Below are positions 8,244 through 17,239 of a stretch of DNA of 57,991 nucleotides, in pieces. Both the position numbers and the translations under genes were made by a program. The notes below the pieces were generated by a model. It saw nothing but the letters and a program-made list of their open reading frames with translations. It had not been told where the DNA came from and ran no database searches. The DNA lies in NCBI GenBank assembly GCA_001915545.1, contig MNQS01000128.1, positions 1-57,991 on the forward strand, in the 5' to 3' direction. Origin of the DNA: Bacteroides sp. 43_108. Lineage in GTDB: Bacteria > Bacteroidota > Bacteroidia > Bacteroidales > Bacteroidaceae. Positions within the stretch are counted from its first letter, which is position 1; each line of letters opens with the position of its first letter.

Positions 8244-10799
8244 ATGAAGAAGGTCTCTACCATAATAGTATTACTGCTCCTTCTGACAGGAACCATTCCT
8301 GTCAGAGGGCAGTACTACAGTGTCAACTTTGATAAGGAAACTGTAGCTAAGATGGTAGCATCCTTCAATACTGAAGCTGCCACAGAGATGTATTATGCAG
8401 ACCAGATAGCCAAAATACGAGAGCATTATCAGGCTGCAGAGGTAGCTGCTGCTGGCATCTTCACGAGTAAGTTCCTTGACCGCAAGGCATTGACAGACCT
8501 TGGACTTTGGACAAGCAGCACAGAGAACTACTACTATCGACGTATTTATCACATGGTTTCGGCTAAGATTATGCCGAAGATTTGGACTGTAGCCGGAATG
8601 ATGCTCAAAAGTCCCCAAAATGCCTTGTATTGGGGTTCCTACCTCTATAAGGTATGTGATGAAACCAAGAATTTGTGTTATCAGTTCGAGTCTATCGTCA
8701 CCAACAGCAGTCTGAGCTTCAGAGATATTGCGTTTCTTGAAATCAACGAGCAGCTTAGAGACATCCTGAAGCTTTCAGAACTTGGTGATGTGGATTGGAA
8801 AGCCATTCTGGATAATATCGGTGATATACCTGCAAATTTCAACAAAGAGAGTCTTCAGGAAGACCTTGACAACCTCTATGCAATGGGCGTTAACATTGCC
8901 ACAGCTGGAGCCAACAATCTAATCAACTCCATTCTGGCTAACAGCAACTTTAGTGGCACTATCATGGATAAAACAGCCAGTGTCATAGAAGTTGCTGATA
9001 ACGTCTATAACCTGTATGAGAACATAACAACCAATACTGGCGGTACTTTACTTAATCTGATTGGTGGCCAGGATGCGGTGGCAAACCTGTTCAATCTATC
9101 CAATTATAACGCTACGGCATGGTTGACAGACTATGCTCGTGAAGGAATGGGACAATATTATACCCAGCGTTGGTATATTTATCGTGTGGATAGAGGAAGT
9201 GTTAATCTATGCGACTACTACCCTCCTACCGATGATAACAGCATCCTTTATGGAGATCATTGGTATCGCATTGATACCAGAGACGCAAACTTCTATCCCA
9301 AAAGCAGCCAATGGGAAGCCATCTTGCAGAACTCCGAAAATCATGCAGGATGGAGCCGTAGCCGTGTCCAGCAGCTGAACAACAGCAATGACGGCTTTTA
9401 TTACTATATCAACTATTGGAGCAGTGCTTATATTTTGAGCAAGAGCCGAAGCGGACAATATGCTAAAGCTTATGCTTACGAAATCCATGTCACAAAGTCT
9501 TGGAATAACACAGAAATCAAATATGAGGATGTCTTTGACTCCTATACGATGGATTTAGCTTCTTTCAAGGCTGGTCTGAATGCTCGTCTTGCAGACTATA
9601 ATGACAACGAGGATGGTTTCACCTACTACATCGGCTCAGACTCAAAAAAATACTATCAGGCCACTGATGCCCAGAAAATAGCAGGTTGTGAAACTGCCAC
9701 TATCAGTGTGACCTGCCATGATGGAGCAAAACTTGGAGAGGGTTCAACCAAGTACAAGTGCAGCAGTTGTGGTGGTTCTGTCAATAACCATACCAAACAA
9801 TGTGCCATGTCCACCACCATCACAGAATCTGGGTTTGACACATCAGAACTTGACAGCAAGATAAGCGAGGCTGAAAGTAAGATTGCCATGCTTCAGTCAC
9901 AGATAGCTGCATTAGAAGCTCAGAATGCAGACTTAATCAAAAAGATCGCCAATGCAAGTATCAATGATGCTGCCATCTATAGGCAGCAATATAATGCCAA
10001 CAAAAACCAGATTGCCTCTCTTACATCGGAAAAAAGTAATTGGGAAAGGCTTTTGGCTCAGTACAATCAAGCCAAACAGGAGGCTTTAAATAGTGAGTCT
10101 GCCCAAACAGATGACTACTATCGAATACCAGCCATCATGCAGGACTATAAAACAGCTTATAATCTTACATGGAACGGCAGTGGTTCCTGGGAAGGTAACA
10201 CTTTCGTCCGTACAGCTACCATGCCTAACGTCAATGGAGTTATCACCTTCAGGGCAACAGTCTCGATAGCTCGTGGCCCTAAATATTTCCTTGGCATCAA
10301 GATACACCGTGCCATCGTACAGATAGCATGGACACTTACTACAGATTACAGCGACACACAAGTTGTAGCCGTCCTTGACCTCGATCCACAGAAGAGTGAT
10401 GCGGAAAAAGCTGCTGAGGTAAATGCCAAGATTGCGGAGATTGCCCGTGAATATCCCAATTGTGATACATCTGTGGAATATGCAAAGACAGAGCCTGTAG
10501 AGGCTGACGATACGGATGACACATACCATCTTCTTTGGTCAAGCGACCGTCTGGAGATTGCGCGAGACATCGACACTCGCCTGACAAAGATATATGCAGA
10601 CCTTGTTTCGTTGGAGAAAATGATGCATTACAAGCATTCCATCATTGACATATTGAGGACTATTGCACCATATATCAATGATGAACAAGGCCGCAGACTT
10701 ACTCTTGTAGAGCAATGCAGGAAGCGTTGGCTCAGACATGCTGCCAATAGCAGCCATTCAGATAGTTATAACGGAAAATACGACGATGAAGATGAATAG
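8244..10799 (+). CDS. Large exported conjugation-region protein
   Basis: This is an 851-residue protein with an N-terminal signal peptide (cleavage probably after the Val-Arg-Gly at about 20-22), so it is periplasmic or envelope-bound. It has no long membrane segment after that. Around residues 490-525 there is a Cys/His-rich stretch including YKCSSCGG, which may bind zinc. Residues about 535-625 form a coiled coil (repeated Ser-Lys-Ile and Gln-Ile-Ala patterns). The C-terminus is acidic. I know no precise family. Its place between traG and traJ in the operon suggests an envelope component of the mating apparatus peculiar to this conjugative element type. Confidence 0.75.
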   Translation: MKKVSTIIVLLLLLTGTIPVRGQYYSVNFDKETVAKMVASFNTEAATEMYYADQIAKIREHYQAAEVAAAGIFTSKFLDRKALTDLGLWTSSTENYYYRRIYHMVSAKIMPKIWTVAGMMLKSPQNALYWGSYLYKVCDETKNLCYQFESIVTNSSLSFRDIAFLEINEQLRDILKLSELGDVDWKAILDNIGDIPANFNKESLQEDLDNLYAMGVNIATAGANNLINSILANSNFSGTIMDKTASVIEVADNVYNLYENITTNTGGTLLNLIGGQDAVANLFNLSNYNATAWLTDYAREGMGQYYTQRWYIYRVDRGSVNLCDYYPPTDDNSILYGDHWYRIDTRDANFYPKSSQWEAILQNSENHAGWSRSRVQQLNNSNDGFYYYINYWSSAYILSKSRSGQYAKAYAYEIHVTKSWNNTEIKYEDVFDSYTMDLASFKAGLNARLADYNDNEDGFTYYIGSDSKKYYQATDAQKIAGCETATISVTCHDGAKLGEGSTKYKCSSCGGSVNNHTKQCAMSTTITESGFDTSELDSKISEAESKIAMLQSQIAALEAQNADLIKKIANASINDAAIYRQQYNANKNQIASLTSEKSNWERLLAQYNQAKQEALNSESAQTDDYYRIPAIMQDYKTAYNLTWNGSGSWEGNTFVRTATMPNVNGVITFRATVSIARGPKYFLGIKIHRAIVQIAWTLTTDYSDTQVVAVLDLDPQKSDAEKAAEVNAKIAEIAREYPNCDTSVEYAKTEPVEADDTDDTYHLLWSSDRLEIARDIDTRLTKIYADLVSLEKMMHYKHSIIDILRTIAPYINDEQGRRLTLVEQCRKRWLRHAANSSHSDSYNGKYDDEDE

Positions 10800-11517
10800 A
10801 ATAATTATCATAGCTATTACGCTCTTGTCATTGTTACCTACCATTTCGAGAGCACAGTTCGGTTTCGATATACCATCCGTCGAAGCCTATATCTATGACC
10901 ATAAGGAACAGCGTAGTCTTCTGCTTGTCCGTTCTACCCTCGAAGCAAGCAACAAACTGCTGCATGACTATTCAAGTGACGCAAATATCGGCTATAAAGA
11001 CATCAATGCCCAGCTCGACAGATACACTCGTGCCTTTGATGTCATAGACATATTATATCAGACCTTGCGAACAAGTCTCAATGTCTATAACACTTATGAG
11101 ACAGTCAGTGACCGTATTGGTGATTATAAGGACATGCTTGAAGATTTCAACAAGAAATGTCTGGAGCGAGGAAACATTGTCAGTACCGATACGCTTATCA
11201 TCACCATCAATGCCAGAGCTTTGGCAAAGATTGCTGATGAAGGAGACAATTTATATAAGTCTGTGAGTGATTTGGTTCTCTATGCCACAGGAGCTGCTGC
11301 CTGTTCTACATCTGACTTAATCTTGGTTCTGAGTAGTATAAACCAGTCCCTCGACAATATAAAGAAACATCTGAACAAAGCCTACTTCGACACATGGAAA
11401 TACATCCAGGTTCGTATAGGATATTGGAAACGTCAGGTGTATCGTGCTAAGACAAAACAGGAGATTATCGAAGGTGCTTTTGGAAGATGGAAAGGAGCTG
11501 GCTACCTCGGATATTAG
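10786..11517 (+). CDS. Exported conjugation-region protein (TraI-like position)
   Basis: This protein of about 243 residues starts at ATG 10786, inside the last codons of the 851-residue gene, giving MKMNRIIIIAIT and a normal signal peptide ending near Ser-Arg-Ala. The longer frame from 10738 would put 16 extra residues in front of the signal peptide and is less likely. The mature part is almost all helical with no catalytic motif in sight. It lies in the transfer operon two genes before traJ, the area where Bacteroides elements encode periplasmic helical proteins such as TraI. Homology to TraI itself is not established here. Confidence 0.7.
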   Translation: MKMNRIIIIAITLLSLLPTISRAQFGFDIPSVEAYIYDHKEQRSLLLVRSTLEASNKLLHDYSSDANIGYKDINAQLDRYTRAFDVIDILYQTLRTSLNVYNTYETVSDRIGDYKDMLEDFNKKCLERGNIVSTDTLIITINARALAKIADEGDNLYKSVSDLVLYATGAAACSTSDLILVLSSINQSLDNIKKHLNKAYFDTWKYIQVRIGYWKRQVYRAKTKQEIIEGAFGRWKGAGYLGY

Positions 11518-11545
11518 TTCATAACAGATATTAAATCATCACTTT

Positions 11546-12319
11546 ATGAGAAAATACATAATTTATTTGAAATCAATGACATTCTTACTTGGATTGATAG
11601 TAACAATTCAAGTAAAAGCACAGTCTTATGTGACCTACAATCACGATGAAGCCAAGATGAACCAGATAACGGTTCAGGAGATTGGAGCCGGATGCCTTAC
11701 TCCCGATTTGTACTATTGGGCATTTCACAACAGTTACCGAAACTCAGCTGCATCGAAAAACAAACTGACCTATCGCGCATTGGCAGGAGTCTCTGCCTAT
11801 CCACAGGTAGAAGATGCAGACTCCATAGAGGCAGCATTAACTAAACGTGCTGAGATTGAAGCCTTGAATATAGCAGACCGCCAGATTGATATTGCCTGGT
11901 TAGCTGAAGGGTCAAAGATAACTGATAAGCTAAACGCTTTCCAGACGAATATCAACCGTATTGTCAGTGCCGGTGGTTCCATTCATGACAAAGACAGATG
12001 GAATGACTACTACCATATCTTTCAATGTGCCATCAAAGCTACTCAGGATGCTTATATGCCCAATGCACAGCGAAAGAAAGAGTATCTTGCCATCTATGCG
12101 GACATAACCAAACAGAATGAAACGCTGATAGCTTATCTTGTTCAACTCAACAAGAAAGCGAAAACGGCAAATCTTCTTTCTGCAACATATAACAAGCCAG
12201 ACCATCGTGCAGCTATTGCTACGGCAGCTCACAATCGTTGGAGGGATGCCGGATGGGGAAATAATGGAGGTAACTCCAATAGTGGTTCAAATACTAATGG
12301 CATAATTATCCAAGAATAA
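11546..12319 (+). CDS. DUF5045-like exported conjugation protein
   Basis: This 257-residue protein has a signal peptide (hydrophobic core at about residues 11-24, likely cleavage after KAQ). The mature domain is helical, and the tail is rich in Gly, Asn and Ser. It looks like the DUF5045 family that occurs beside traJ in Bacteroidales conjugative elements; I give that name from memory of the family and not from a search. It ends 1 base before the traJ start codon, so it is in the same transcript. The function is unknown; an envelope role in mating is likely. Confidence 0.65.
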   Translation: MRKYIIYLKSMTFLLGLIVTIQVKAQSYVTYNHDEAKMNQITVQEIGAGCLTPDLYYWAFHNSYRNSAASKNKLTYRALAGVSAYPQVEDADSIEAALTKRAEIEALNIADRQIDIAWLAEGSKITDKLNAFQTNINRIVSAGGSIHDKDRWNDYYHIFQCAIKATQDAYMPNAQRKKEYLAIYADITKQNETLIAYLVQLNKKAKTANLLSATYNKPDHRAAIATAAHNRWRDAGWGNNGGNSNSGSNTNGIIIQE

Positions 12320-12320
12320 T

Positions 12321-12452
12321 ATGGCAGACACGAATATCCTTTCAGACTTTGGCATCAACATCCTTGAAGAGGAGATTGATGATGTTATCTTCCAGACCAA
12401 CGAGTTCCTTTGTGATGCTACTTTCACAGGTTCACAAGAGCCTTTCTGGTGG
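12321..12452 (+). pseudogene. traJ: traJ, 5' piece (of three)
   Basis: These are the first 44 codons of TraJ, an inner-membrane component of the conjugative transfer channel (VirB6-like position). It starts MADTNILSDFGINILEEEID and runs to PFWW at codons 41-44, where element A begins. The next piece resumes in frame with WWILQMCMALAALF at 33042. The shared sequence CTGGTGG (12446-12452 and 33041-33047) marks the crossover. Codons after 12452 in this frame belong to element A. Confidence 0.9.
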
Positions 12453-13103
12453 TTAGCGCATTTTTCTCACTTTTACCATTCGCAAAACATTGACATTCAG
12501 CGACATTGTAAAACTTTGTATCGTGATACAAATCCCTGACGGGACAAAAACGGGACAAAACCACTGGAAAATAAAATCAAGAACGCTCTTTGTCGGACAT
12601 CCCTTACCGTAGATACCTTTTCACGACGCAAAGGTACGATTTTGTCCCGTGAATACCAAGCATAACCCCATAAAATTACTACAAATATGCTGTCAAACAA
12701 TACTTTCCGAGGAATTGGGCATTTTCAAGAAGATACATCAAATATCGGTACTCCATTTCTGCGATTGGGTGTAAAAGCCCTGTTAAAATCTGTTTTGCAG
12801 CTTTTGTACACTATGGCAACTTCACCGCTGTACAATGCACATCGGAAGTGTCCAAGCCGTTTGCCGGTTTTAGTGCTTCCAAATAGATGTTTAATCAACG
12901 TGTTATTCAAAAATGCGACATGGGACAATCGCCGGACAATGCGACAATGCAGACTTTGTACAATGCCATAAAATCGCTGATTTTCAAAGAATTAAATGAT
13001 TATAATTCAGGCAATTATCCCATTCTAATTTATCCGAATTACAAATCAAACCATATACATTTGCGACCGAAATTGATTAACAAGACAATAAAATAGAACG
13101 ATT
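12453..13103 (+). repeat. Left end of element A with arm-type repeats
   Basis: These 650 bases have no convincing gene. CGGGACAAAA occurs at 12540-12549 and 12551-12560, and inverted as TTTTGTCCCG at 12640-12649. Further GGACAATG / GCGACAATG type words lie at 12913-12955, followed by TTGTACAATGCC, a pattern also found at the left end of element B (TGCGACAA, then TTGTACAATGC, at 33975-34002). The layout suggests integrase and excisionase binding sites plus the promoter for the first genes of the element. Confidence 0.6.
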
Positions 13104-13436
13104 ATGACGGAAAACAGAAACTCGAAAATGAACCTCGAACAGGAACGCAGGATTATTGAACTCCAAGAACGGGTGAACCGATTGGAGAACCTTTGCTATG
13201 CGGCCAAGGATGTATTGAATCTGGAGGAAGCGGCAACCTTTCTCGGCATAGCCAAAAGCACTCTTTACAAGATGACACATGAGAACCACTTGCCCTATTT
13301 CAAGCCTTCGGGAAAACTCATCTTCTTTGAGAAGAAAGCCTTGCTTGATTGGGTGCGTGGCGCAAAGTCGAAGTCCGTTGACGAAATCAAGGAGGAAGCA
13401 GCCGCCAAGATTCAGGAAATGAACGAAAGGCAGTAA
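13104..13436 (+). CDS. Excisionase-like helix-turn-helix protein
   Basis: This 110-residue protein has a MerR/excisionase-type winged helix in the middle: LNLEEAATFLGIAKSTLYKM at about residues 44-63, then the beta-turn PYFKPSGKLIFFEKKALLDWV. An N-terminal coiled coil (residues 12-35) could give dimers. It is the first gene inside the left end of element A and is closely similar to the first gene of element B (34296-34631), including the SLYKMTH / STLYKMTH helix. Its likely role is to bind the element ends and direct integrase towards excision, or to control the mobilization genes. Confidence 0.8.
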   Translation: MTENRNSKMNLEQERRIIELQERVNRLENLCYAAKDVLNLEEAATFLGIAKSTLYKMTHENHLPYFKPSGKLIFFEKKALLDWVRGAKSKSVDEIKEEAAAKIQEMNERQ

Positions 13437-13468
13437 ACCATTATCATTCACACTAAAATTAAAGTAAA

Positions 13469-13960
13469 ATGGAAGAGAACAGAAATTTGGAACAGGCCGG
13501 AGCAGCTTCGATCGTTTCCACAGGGAAGAAGTACGAGAGTAGAAAACGTGAAACCAGCGGAAAGGATGTGTTGGCCATCCGCTCGTTTTTGGAAAGCCTG
13601 AGCGTTTACGAGGCGGACGCATTGCGCGTGAGCATCGCCATCGCTGACGGCAAGGCCACGGCAACAAACATTTCATCGGATGACCGCCTTGCGCTCAACC
13701 GCTATCTCAACAGCGGAAAGGACAACGAGCGTATGACTGCGGACAATGCGCAGGAACATCGGCTCAACCGTGCGTTTCAACTGTTGGAACGTGTGTCGGA
13801 GTTTTGCGACAAGCGGCAATTAGTCACGGTGAATAGGTCGTTGCTTTCCATCGCCGTGGACGCGACCGACATCAGCCGGGCAGTTACCTCACTTGACAAG
13901 CGTCCTGCATCGGGGCAACCGTTCCCTAATAATACTGGCACCAGCGGCGCAGGAAAGTAA
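13469..13960 (+). CDS. Unknown element A protein
   Basis: This is a 163-residue soluble protein without signal peptide or membrane segment. It is rich in Arg, Asp, Ala and Ser, mostly helical, with a disordered Gly/Ser/Thr-rich tail. I do not recognise a domain. It follows the excisionase-like gene by 32 bases on the same strand, so the two may be co-transcribed. The codon pattern is regular and the frame is intact, so I take it as a real gene. Confidence 0.55.
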   Translation: MEENRNLEQAGAASIVSTGKKYESRKRETSGKDVLAIRSFLESLSVYEADALRVSIAIADGKATATNISSDDRLALNRYLNSGKDNERMTADNAQEHRLNRAFQLLERVSEFCDKRQLVTVNRSLLSIAVDATDISRAVTSLDKRPASGQPFPNNTGTSGAGK

Positions 13961-14118
13961 TTGTATGTAGATTGGAAAATCCAAGTGCCAATGTAAAATC
14001 AGACAAGTCTATGGCTGCATCCCGTTCCTTTTCTTCCCTTATTTCGGATTGGAACACTTTTTTGGACGGATGCTGCTTGTCGGCAATACAATTTTCCACT
14101 TAGGCATTACACAAAAGG

Positions 14119-14186
14119 ATGAAGCCGTACAGGGTACAACGAAATACTAAACAGGCAATTCCGTACATACACTTGTACGGCTTCAT
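14119..14186. terminator. Long inverted repeat, possible terminator or RNA hairpin
   Basis: ATGAAGCCGTACA at 14119-14131 pairs perfectly with TGTACGGCTTCAT at 14174-14186, leaving a 42-base loop that contains a further CCGTACA copy. It lies in the 282-base gap 13961-14242. There is no U-tract, so a simple intrinsic terminator is doubtful. A protein-binding or RNA structure is possible. Confidence 0.4.
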
Positions 14187-14242
14187 TCCACTCTTACAGC
14201 AAAAGCATCACATTTATATCACACTTATAACAACAAAATTTT

Positions 14243-14689
14243 ATGGACAAGGAAAAATACGGTTTCTTGCGCCCGACAGGGATTGAAACATTTGCGTTCA
14301 TATTCTCCGCAGGAGCATTGCAATGGTTGCACGGGACAACAACGGATGATGACGGCAGGGAAATCGGCAACTTCACATTGTTTGGCGACCTCTTGGCAAG
14401 GATGGCTCTTGCGGACGGTACGGCCAAAGGTTTCCACAGACCGCTTATGCTTTCAGTCGGTCAGGCGCAGTATTCCGAGGAACTGCTTTCAACGCAATGG
14501 AATATGGGCAGGAAGCGCATCCGCCGCCTGTTGGACGAGTTGGAAAGGCTGGAACTCATAGACACCTACCGTTCAAGGGTTGCATCTGTGATGACATTCC
14601 CGTGCCTGTTGCAGTGGATGGCAAAGGATGGCAGCGTAGTTTCCAACCCGTTCATCCACAAACAAAGGGAAAGGACAGAACCGCTCTGA
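14243..14689 (+). CDS. Unknown protein, winged-helix-like
   Basis: This 148-residue protein starts MDKEKYGFLRPTGIETF. The stretch QWNMGRKRIRRLLDELERLELI at about residues 85-106 has the look of a winged-helix DNA-binding segment, as found in small replication or mobilization regulators, but I cannot name the family. It precedes the mob genes by about 280 bases. The C-terminus is basic. It could regulate the mobilization genes or take part in relaxosome formation; that is inference from position. Confidence 0.5.
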   Translation: MDKEKYGFLRPTGIETFAFIFSAGALQWLHGTTTDDDGREIGNFTLFGDLLARMALADGTAKGFHRPLMLSVGQAQYSEELLSTQWNMGRKRIRRLLDELERLELIDTYRSRVASVMTFPCLLQWMAKDGSVVSNPFIHKQRERTEPL

Positions 14690-14970
14690 ATGGCGGCAAA
14701 CGGACTGATTGGCTGATTTCCCACTATTCCGTTGTCCCTCTATCCGGCAAACCATCCGGCGCATACAGGGCTTTCCAATGGCTAACGTAAGGGAGGAATG
14801 GCGTAAAGCGTCAGCGTTCAGTTGCGAGATATGCCGAGGTATTACCGCCTTCGGACGATATTACCACGACACTCTCTGGGCGGTCTGACAGCCCGTTGTC
14901 CTTGCCGCTCGCAGGCTCGCACCATCCCTTTTGTAGATACCGTTTTACGATTATTTCAGCGACATTAGTT
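14690..14970 (+). other. Gene-free leader, probable oriT of element A
   Basis: These 281 bases lie directly upstream of the mobA/mobB genes, where oriT normally sits in Bacteroides mobilizable elements. Local inverted repeats are visible (TACCGCC near 14845 and GGGCGGT near 14878; GCCGCTCGCAGGCTCGC near 14907). No nick site can be assigned from sequence alone. The location is inferred from position. Confidence 0.4.
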
Positions 14971-15420
14971 ATGGCACATAAAGAAGATGCTTCCAAGCAG
15001 CAATCCGGACAGGAGAAGCCCGTTACAAGGCGTGACAAGGTGGTTGTCACCAAAGTCACGGAACAGGAGCTTGCACAAATCAAGAGTTCCGCCGACCAAT
15101 GCGGTATGACACGCAGTGACTTCATCCGTGCAAGGGCACTCGGCTACAAACCAAGATTGAGGCTTTCCAATGCGGCATTGGATGGTTTGCGGCAGCTTGC
15201 GGCTTGCAGGACGGACATGGTGAACTTTGCCAATGCTTTGCATGGGTTAAGTGACAATGAGAAGATACGCCTTTTCCGCCAACAGCCGACCATGCTTGAA
15301 TGGTACGAGAAAGTGGCGTATATCACGAACCGTGTCACCGACTTCTTGCAGTCCGCACAGACGGCCAACAGTTATCCGGCAGGGACAACAAATGAAGAAG
15401 CGAAGGAGGACGGAGCATGA
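14971..15420 (+). CDS. mobA: MobA-like relaxosome accessory protein
   Basis: This protein of about 149 residues starts at ATG 14971 (MAHKEDASKQQSG). The longer frame from 14896 runs through the leader and is unlikely. The N-terminus is polar. The core has the ribbon-helix-helix pattern of the MobC/MobA accessory family: VVVTKVTEQELAQIKSSADQ, then GMTRSDFIRARALGY. Such proteins bind oriT and help the relaxase melt and nick it. The stop codon overlaps the start of mobB (ATGA at 15417-15420), showing tight coupling. Naming follows Bacteroides usage, where MobA is the small protein and MobB the relaxase. Confidence 0.8.
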   Translation: MAHKEDASKQQSGQEKPVTRRDKVVVTKVTEQELAQIKSSADQCGMTRSDFIRARALGYKPRLRLSNAALDGLRQLAACRTDMVNFANALHGLSDNEKIRLFRQQPTMLEWYEKVAYITNRVTDFLQSAQTANSYPAGTTNEEAKEDGA

Positions 15421-16670
15421 TAGCCAAGGCAAAGGCCGTAGCCCACGGTATAAGGGCGATGCTGTATGTGTCGGGTGAATCGAGAAACAAGAAACACCCC
15501 GAAAGGATTACCCGTATCTGTGACAACTTCATGTCGCAAGGCATGGACGCGACAGGCATTTTTACGGAAATGAAGTTCGCCGCGATGAACCACCCGAATA
15601 TCAGGAACAATGTCATCCGCATGGAGATAAGCCCGGCGATGGAGCATACCAAGGACTTCACTTTGGAGGATTGGCAGCAACTGTGGCAGGATTTCGCCGC
15701 CGCTTTCGACATTCAGGAAATCCGCGACAAGTACGGCAAGGTAGTTTCCAGCAGGACGAACATATCAGGCAGCAAATCATCCGTGTGGCTGCATGAGGAA
15801 TCTAAGAGTGGCATACCGCACCTTCATGCCATCATCAGCCGCGTGGACGAGGACGGGAACATCAACAATGACCATGCCATACACCTGCGCGCACAACGGG
15901 CGGCGGAAATGATTGCAAGGCAAAGGAGATGGACTACAGCCATGCACATACATGAAACGAACATACCCCAAGTAAGTACCGACTGTATGGAAGCCTTGCG
16001 CGAGCTTGACAGATGGTCATGGGACGGTTACAAGGAACGGCTTGCCGCCAAAGGTTACGAGCTATATCTGCGTAAGGATAAGAAAGATGTCATTCGTGGT
16101 TATGTGCTTCTTAAAGGTAACACGAAATTCAAGGCATCGGAACTTGGTAAGGGGCGCAATCTGACCGCATCACATATCAAGCAGACATGGGAGAAACTGC
16201 ATCAAGACAAGGCGCAACAAGTCCGCACTGCTACCAAACAGCCTGTTTTACCGACGCCGTCCGTTCCCAATGGTACGCAACAAAAGCCACAGCCTGTTAT
16301 ACGGCAAAGTAATCCTATATTCGAGGGCTACACGACCTATAAGCCGAACAGCCAACCTACGGAGTTTGATTATGACGGCAAGGCCTACAAGCGTTATCTC
16401 CCTGACAAGGTGCTTGACTTCTTCAATGATGAGTTCGACTACCGGGAACTGGCCAACTGGCAGGATTTGCAGAACTTGGCTATGGCTTACTTCACCCTTA
16501 TAGCATCCCCCTATGAGGTGACATCAGGTGGAGGTGGTGGCGGCTCTCAGTCAGACCTCAAATGGGGACGCGACCCGAAAGAGGATGAGATTGAGTTTGC
16601 CCGAAGATGTGCACAAGCCGCTTCAAACAGAATCGGCAGACATCCCAAAGGCGGAATAAAACGCAAATGA
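15417..16670 (+). CDS. mobB: MobB-like relaxase
   Basis: This 417-residue relaxase of the MobP type would cut oriT and stay covalently bound to the strand. Residues 1-200 form the nuclease domain, with FMSQGMDATGIFTEMK near 38-53 and the metal-binding histidines in WLHEESKSGIPHLHAIISRV (H126, H135, H137). The tyrosine that attacks DNA is not assigned with certainty. After residue 260 comes a Pro/Gln-rich linker and a C-terminal basic part with a Gly-rich run at about 365-372. The start overlaps mobA by 4 bases and the stop overlaps the next start by 4 bases, so the three mobilization genes form one operon. It differs in family from the MobV relaxases of Z and B. Confidence 0.85.
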   Translation: MIAKAKAVAHGIRAMLYVSGESRNKKHPERITRICDNFMSQGMDATGIFTEMKFAAMNHPNIRNNVIRMEISPAMEHTKDFTLEDWQQLWQDFAAAFDIQEIRDKYGKVVSSRTNISGSKSSVWLHEESKSGIPHLHAIISRVDEDGNINNDHAIHLRAQRAAEMIARQRRWTTAMHIHETNIPQVSTDCMEALRELDRWSWDGYKERLAAKGYELYLRKDKKDVIRGYVLLKGNTKFKASELGKGRNLTASHIKQTWEKLHQDKAQQVRTATKQPVLPTPSVPNGTQQKPQPVIRQSNPIFEGYTTYKPNSQPTEFDYDGKAYKRYLPDKVLDFFNDEFDYRELANWQDLQNLAMAYFTLIASPYEVTSGGGGGGSQSDLKWGRDPKEDEIEFARRCAQAASNRIGRHPKGGIKRK

Positions 16671-17230
16671 CAAACCTAAAAAACAGTAATGCAATGAAAC
16701 AACCCGATACGGCGGCTCTCCGTGAGAGGCTTGCCAATTATACACCCGAAGATGAGTTGGAACAGGACAGGCAGGAACTTGAAGGACTGCTTCAGGAAAT
16801 CAACTGCCAACTAATCGAATTTCGCAATCTGCTGAAAGAAATCAATGCGCTCAAGGAAGAGTTGTATGACATACACGGCAGCTTGAAGCATACCGCCCAA
16901 CGTGAACGAACTGCCTTCAATGCCTTGGTTGCGGCAAAGGACAGTGCGGACAATATCGTGGACGGCATCAACCGTGCCATTGTCAAGGCGGAACAGCACA
17001 CCGTCATCCATGCCAAAATCGGCACCGGTGAACTGGCGAAAGTACATCAATGCACAGCCAAACACATCAAGGCCGAAGAAGAGCTGTTGGAGAAGCACAG
17101 CATCAAAATGGCCAAACACCTCCAAAGCAATGAAGGCATTTGGCTTTCCAACCGTTGGCTAATACTCGTTGTGATAGTTTTGGCTATCAGTTATCTCGCC
17201 GTAATCTTATGGGCTATATTCAGAAGATGA
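16667..17230 (+). CDS. MobC-like coiled-coil membrane protein
   Basis: This protein of about 187 residues starts at ATG 16667, overlapping the mobB stop (ATGA). The upstream frame from 16607 lies inside mobB. Residues about 30-140 form a coiled coil (long runs of Glu, Leu, Lys, Ala), and the last 25 residues hold one membrane segment (LILVVIVLAISYLAVILWAI). It is the third gene of the mobilization operon. It may anchor the relaxosome at the membrane or help contact the coupling protein. I do not know a named family. Confidence 0.65.
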   Translation: MTNLKNSNAMKQPDTAALRERLANYTPEDELEQDRQELEGLLQEINCQLIEFRNLLKEINALKEELYDIHGSLKHTAQRERTAFNALVAAKDSADNIVDGINRAIVKAEQHTVIHAKIGTGELAKVHQCTAKHIKAEEELLEKHSIKMAKHLQSNEGIWLSNRWLILVVIVLAISYLAVILWAIFRR

Positions 17231-17239
17231 ATACAACTT

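Noticed and set aside
12540..12960. Short repeated words considered as a CRISPR array
   Set aside because: Repeats are about 10 bp and 11 bp apart, with no 25-40 bp repeats or regular spacers and no cas genes anywhere in the window.
12687..13096. Short frames in the left end of element A
   Set aside because: They overlap repeats and overlap each other on both strands, and have no protein-like pattern. The region is better explained as an attachment region.
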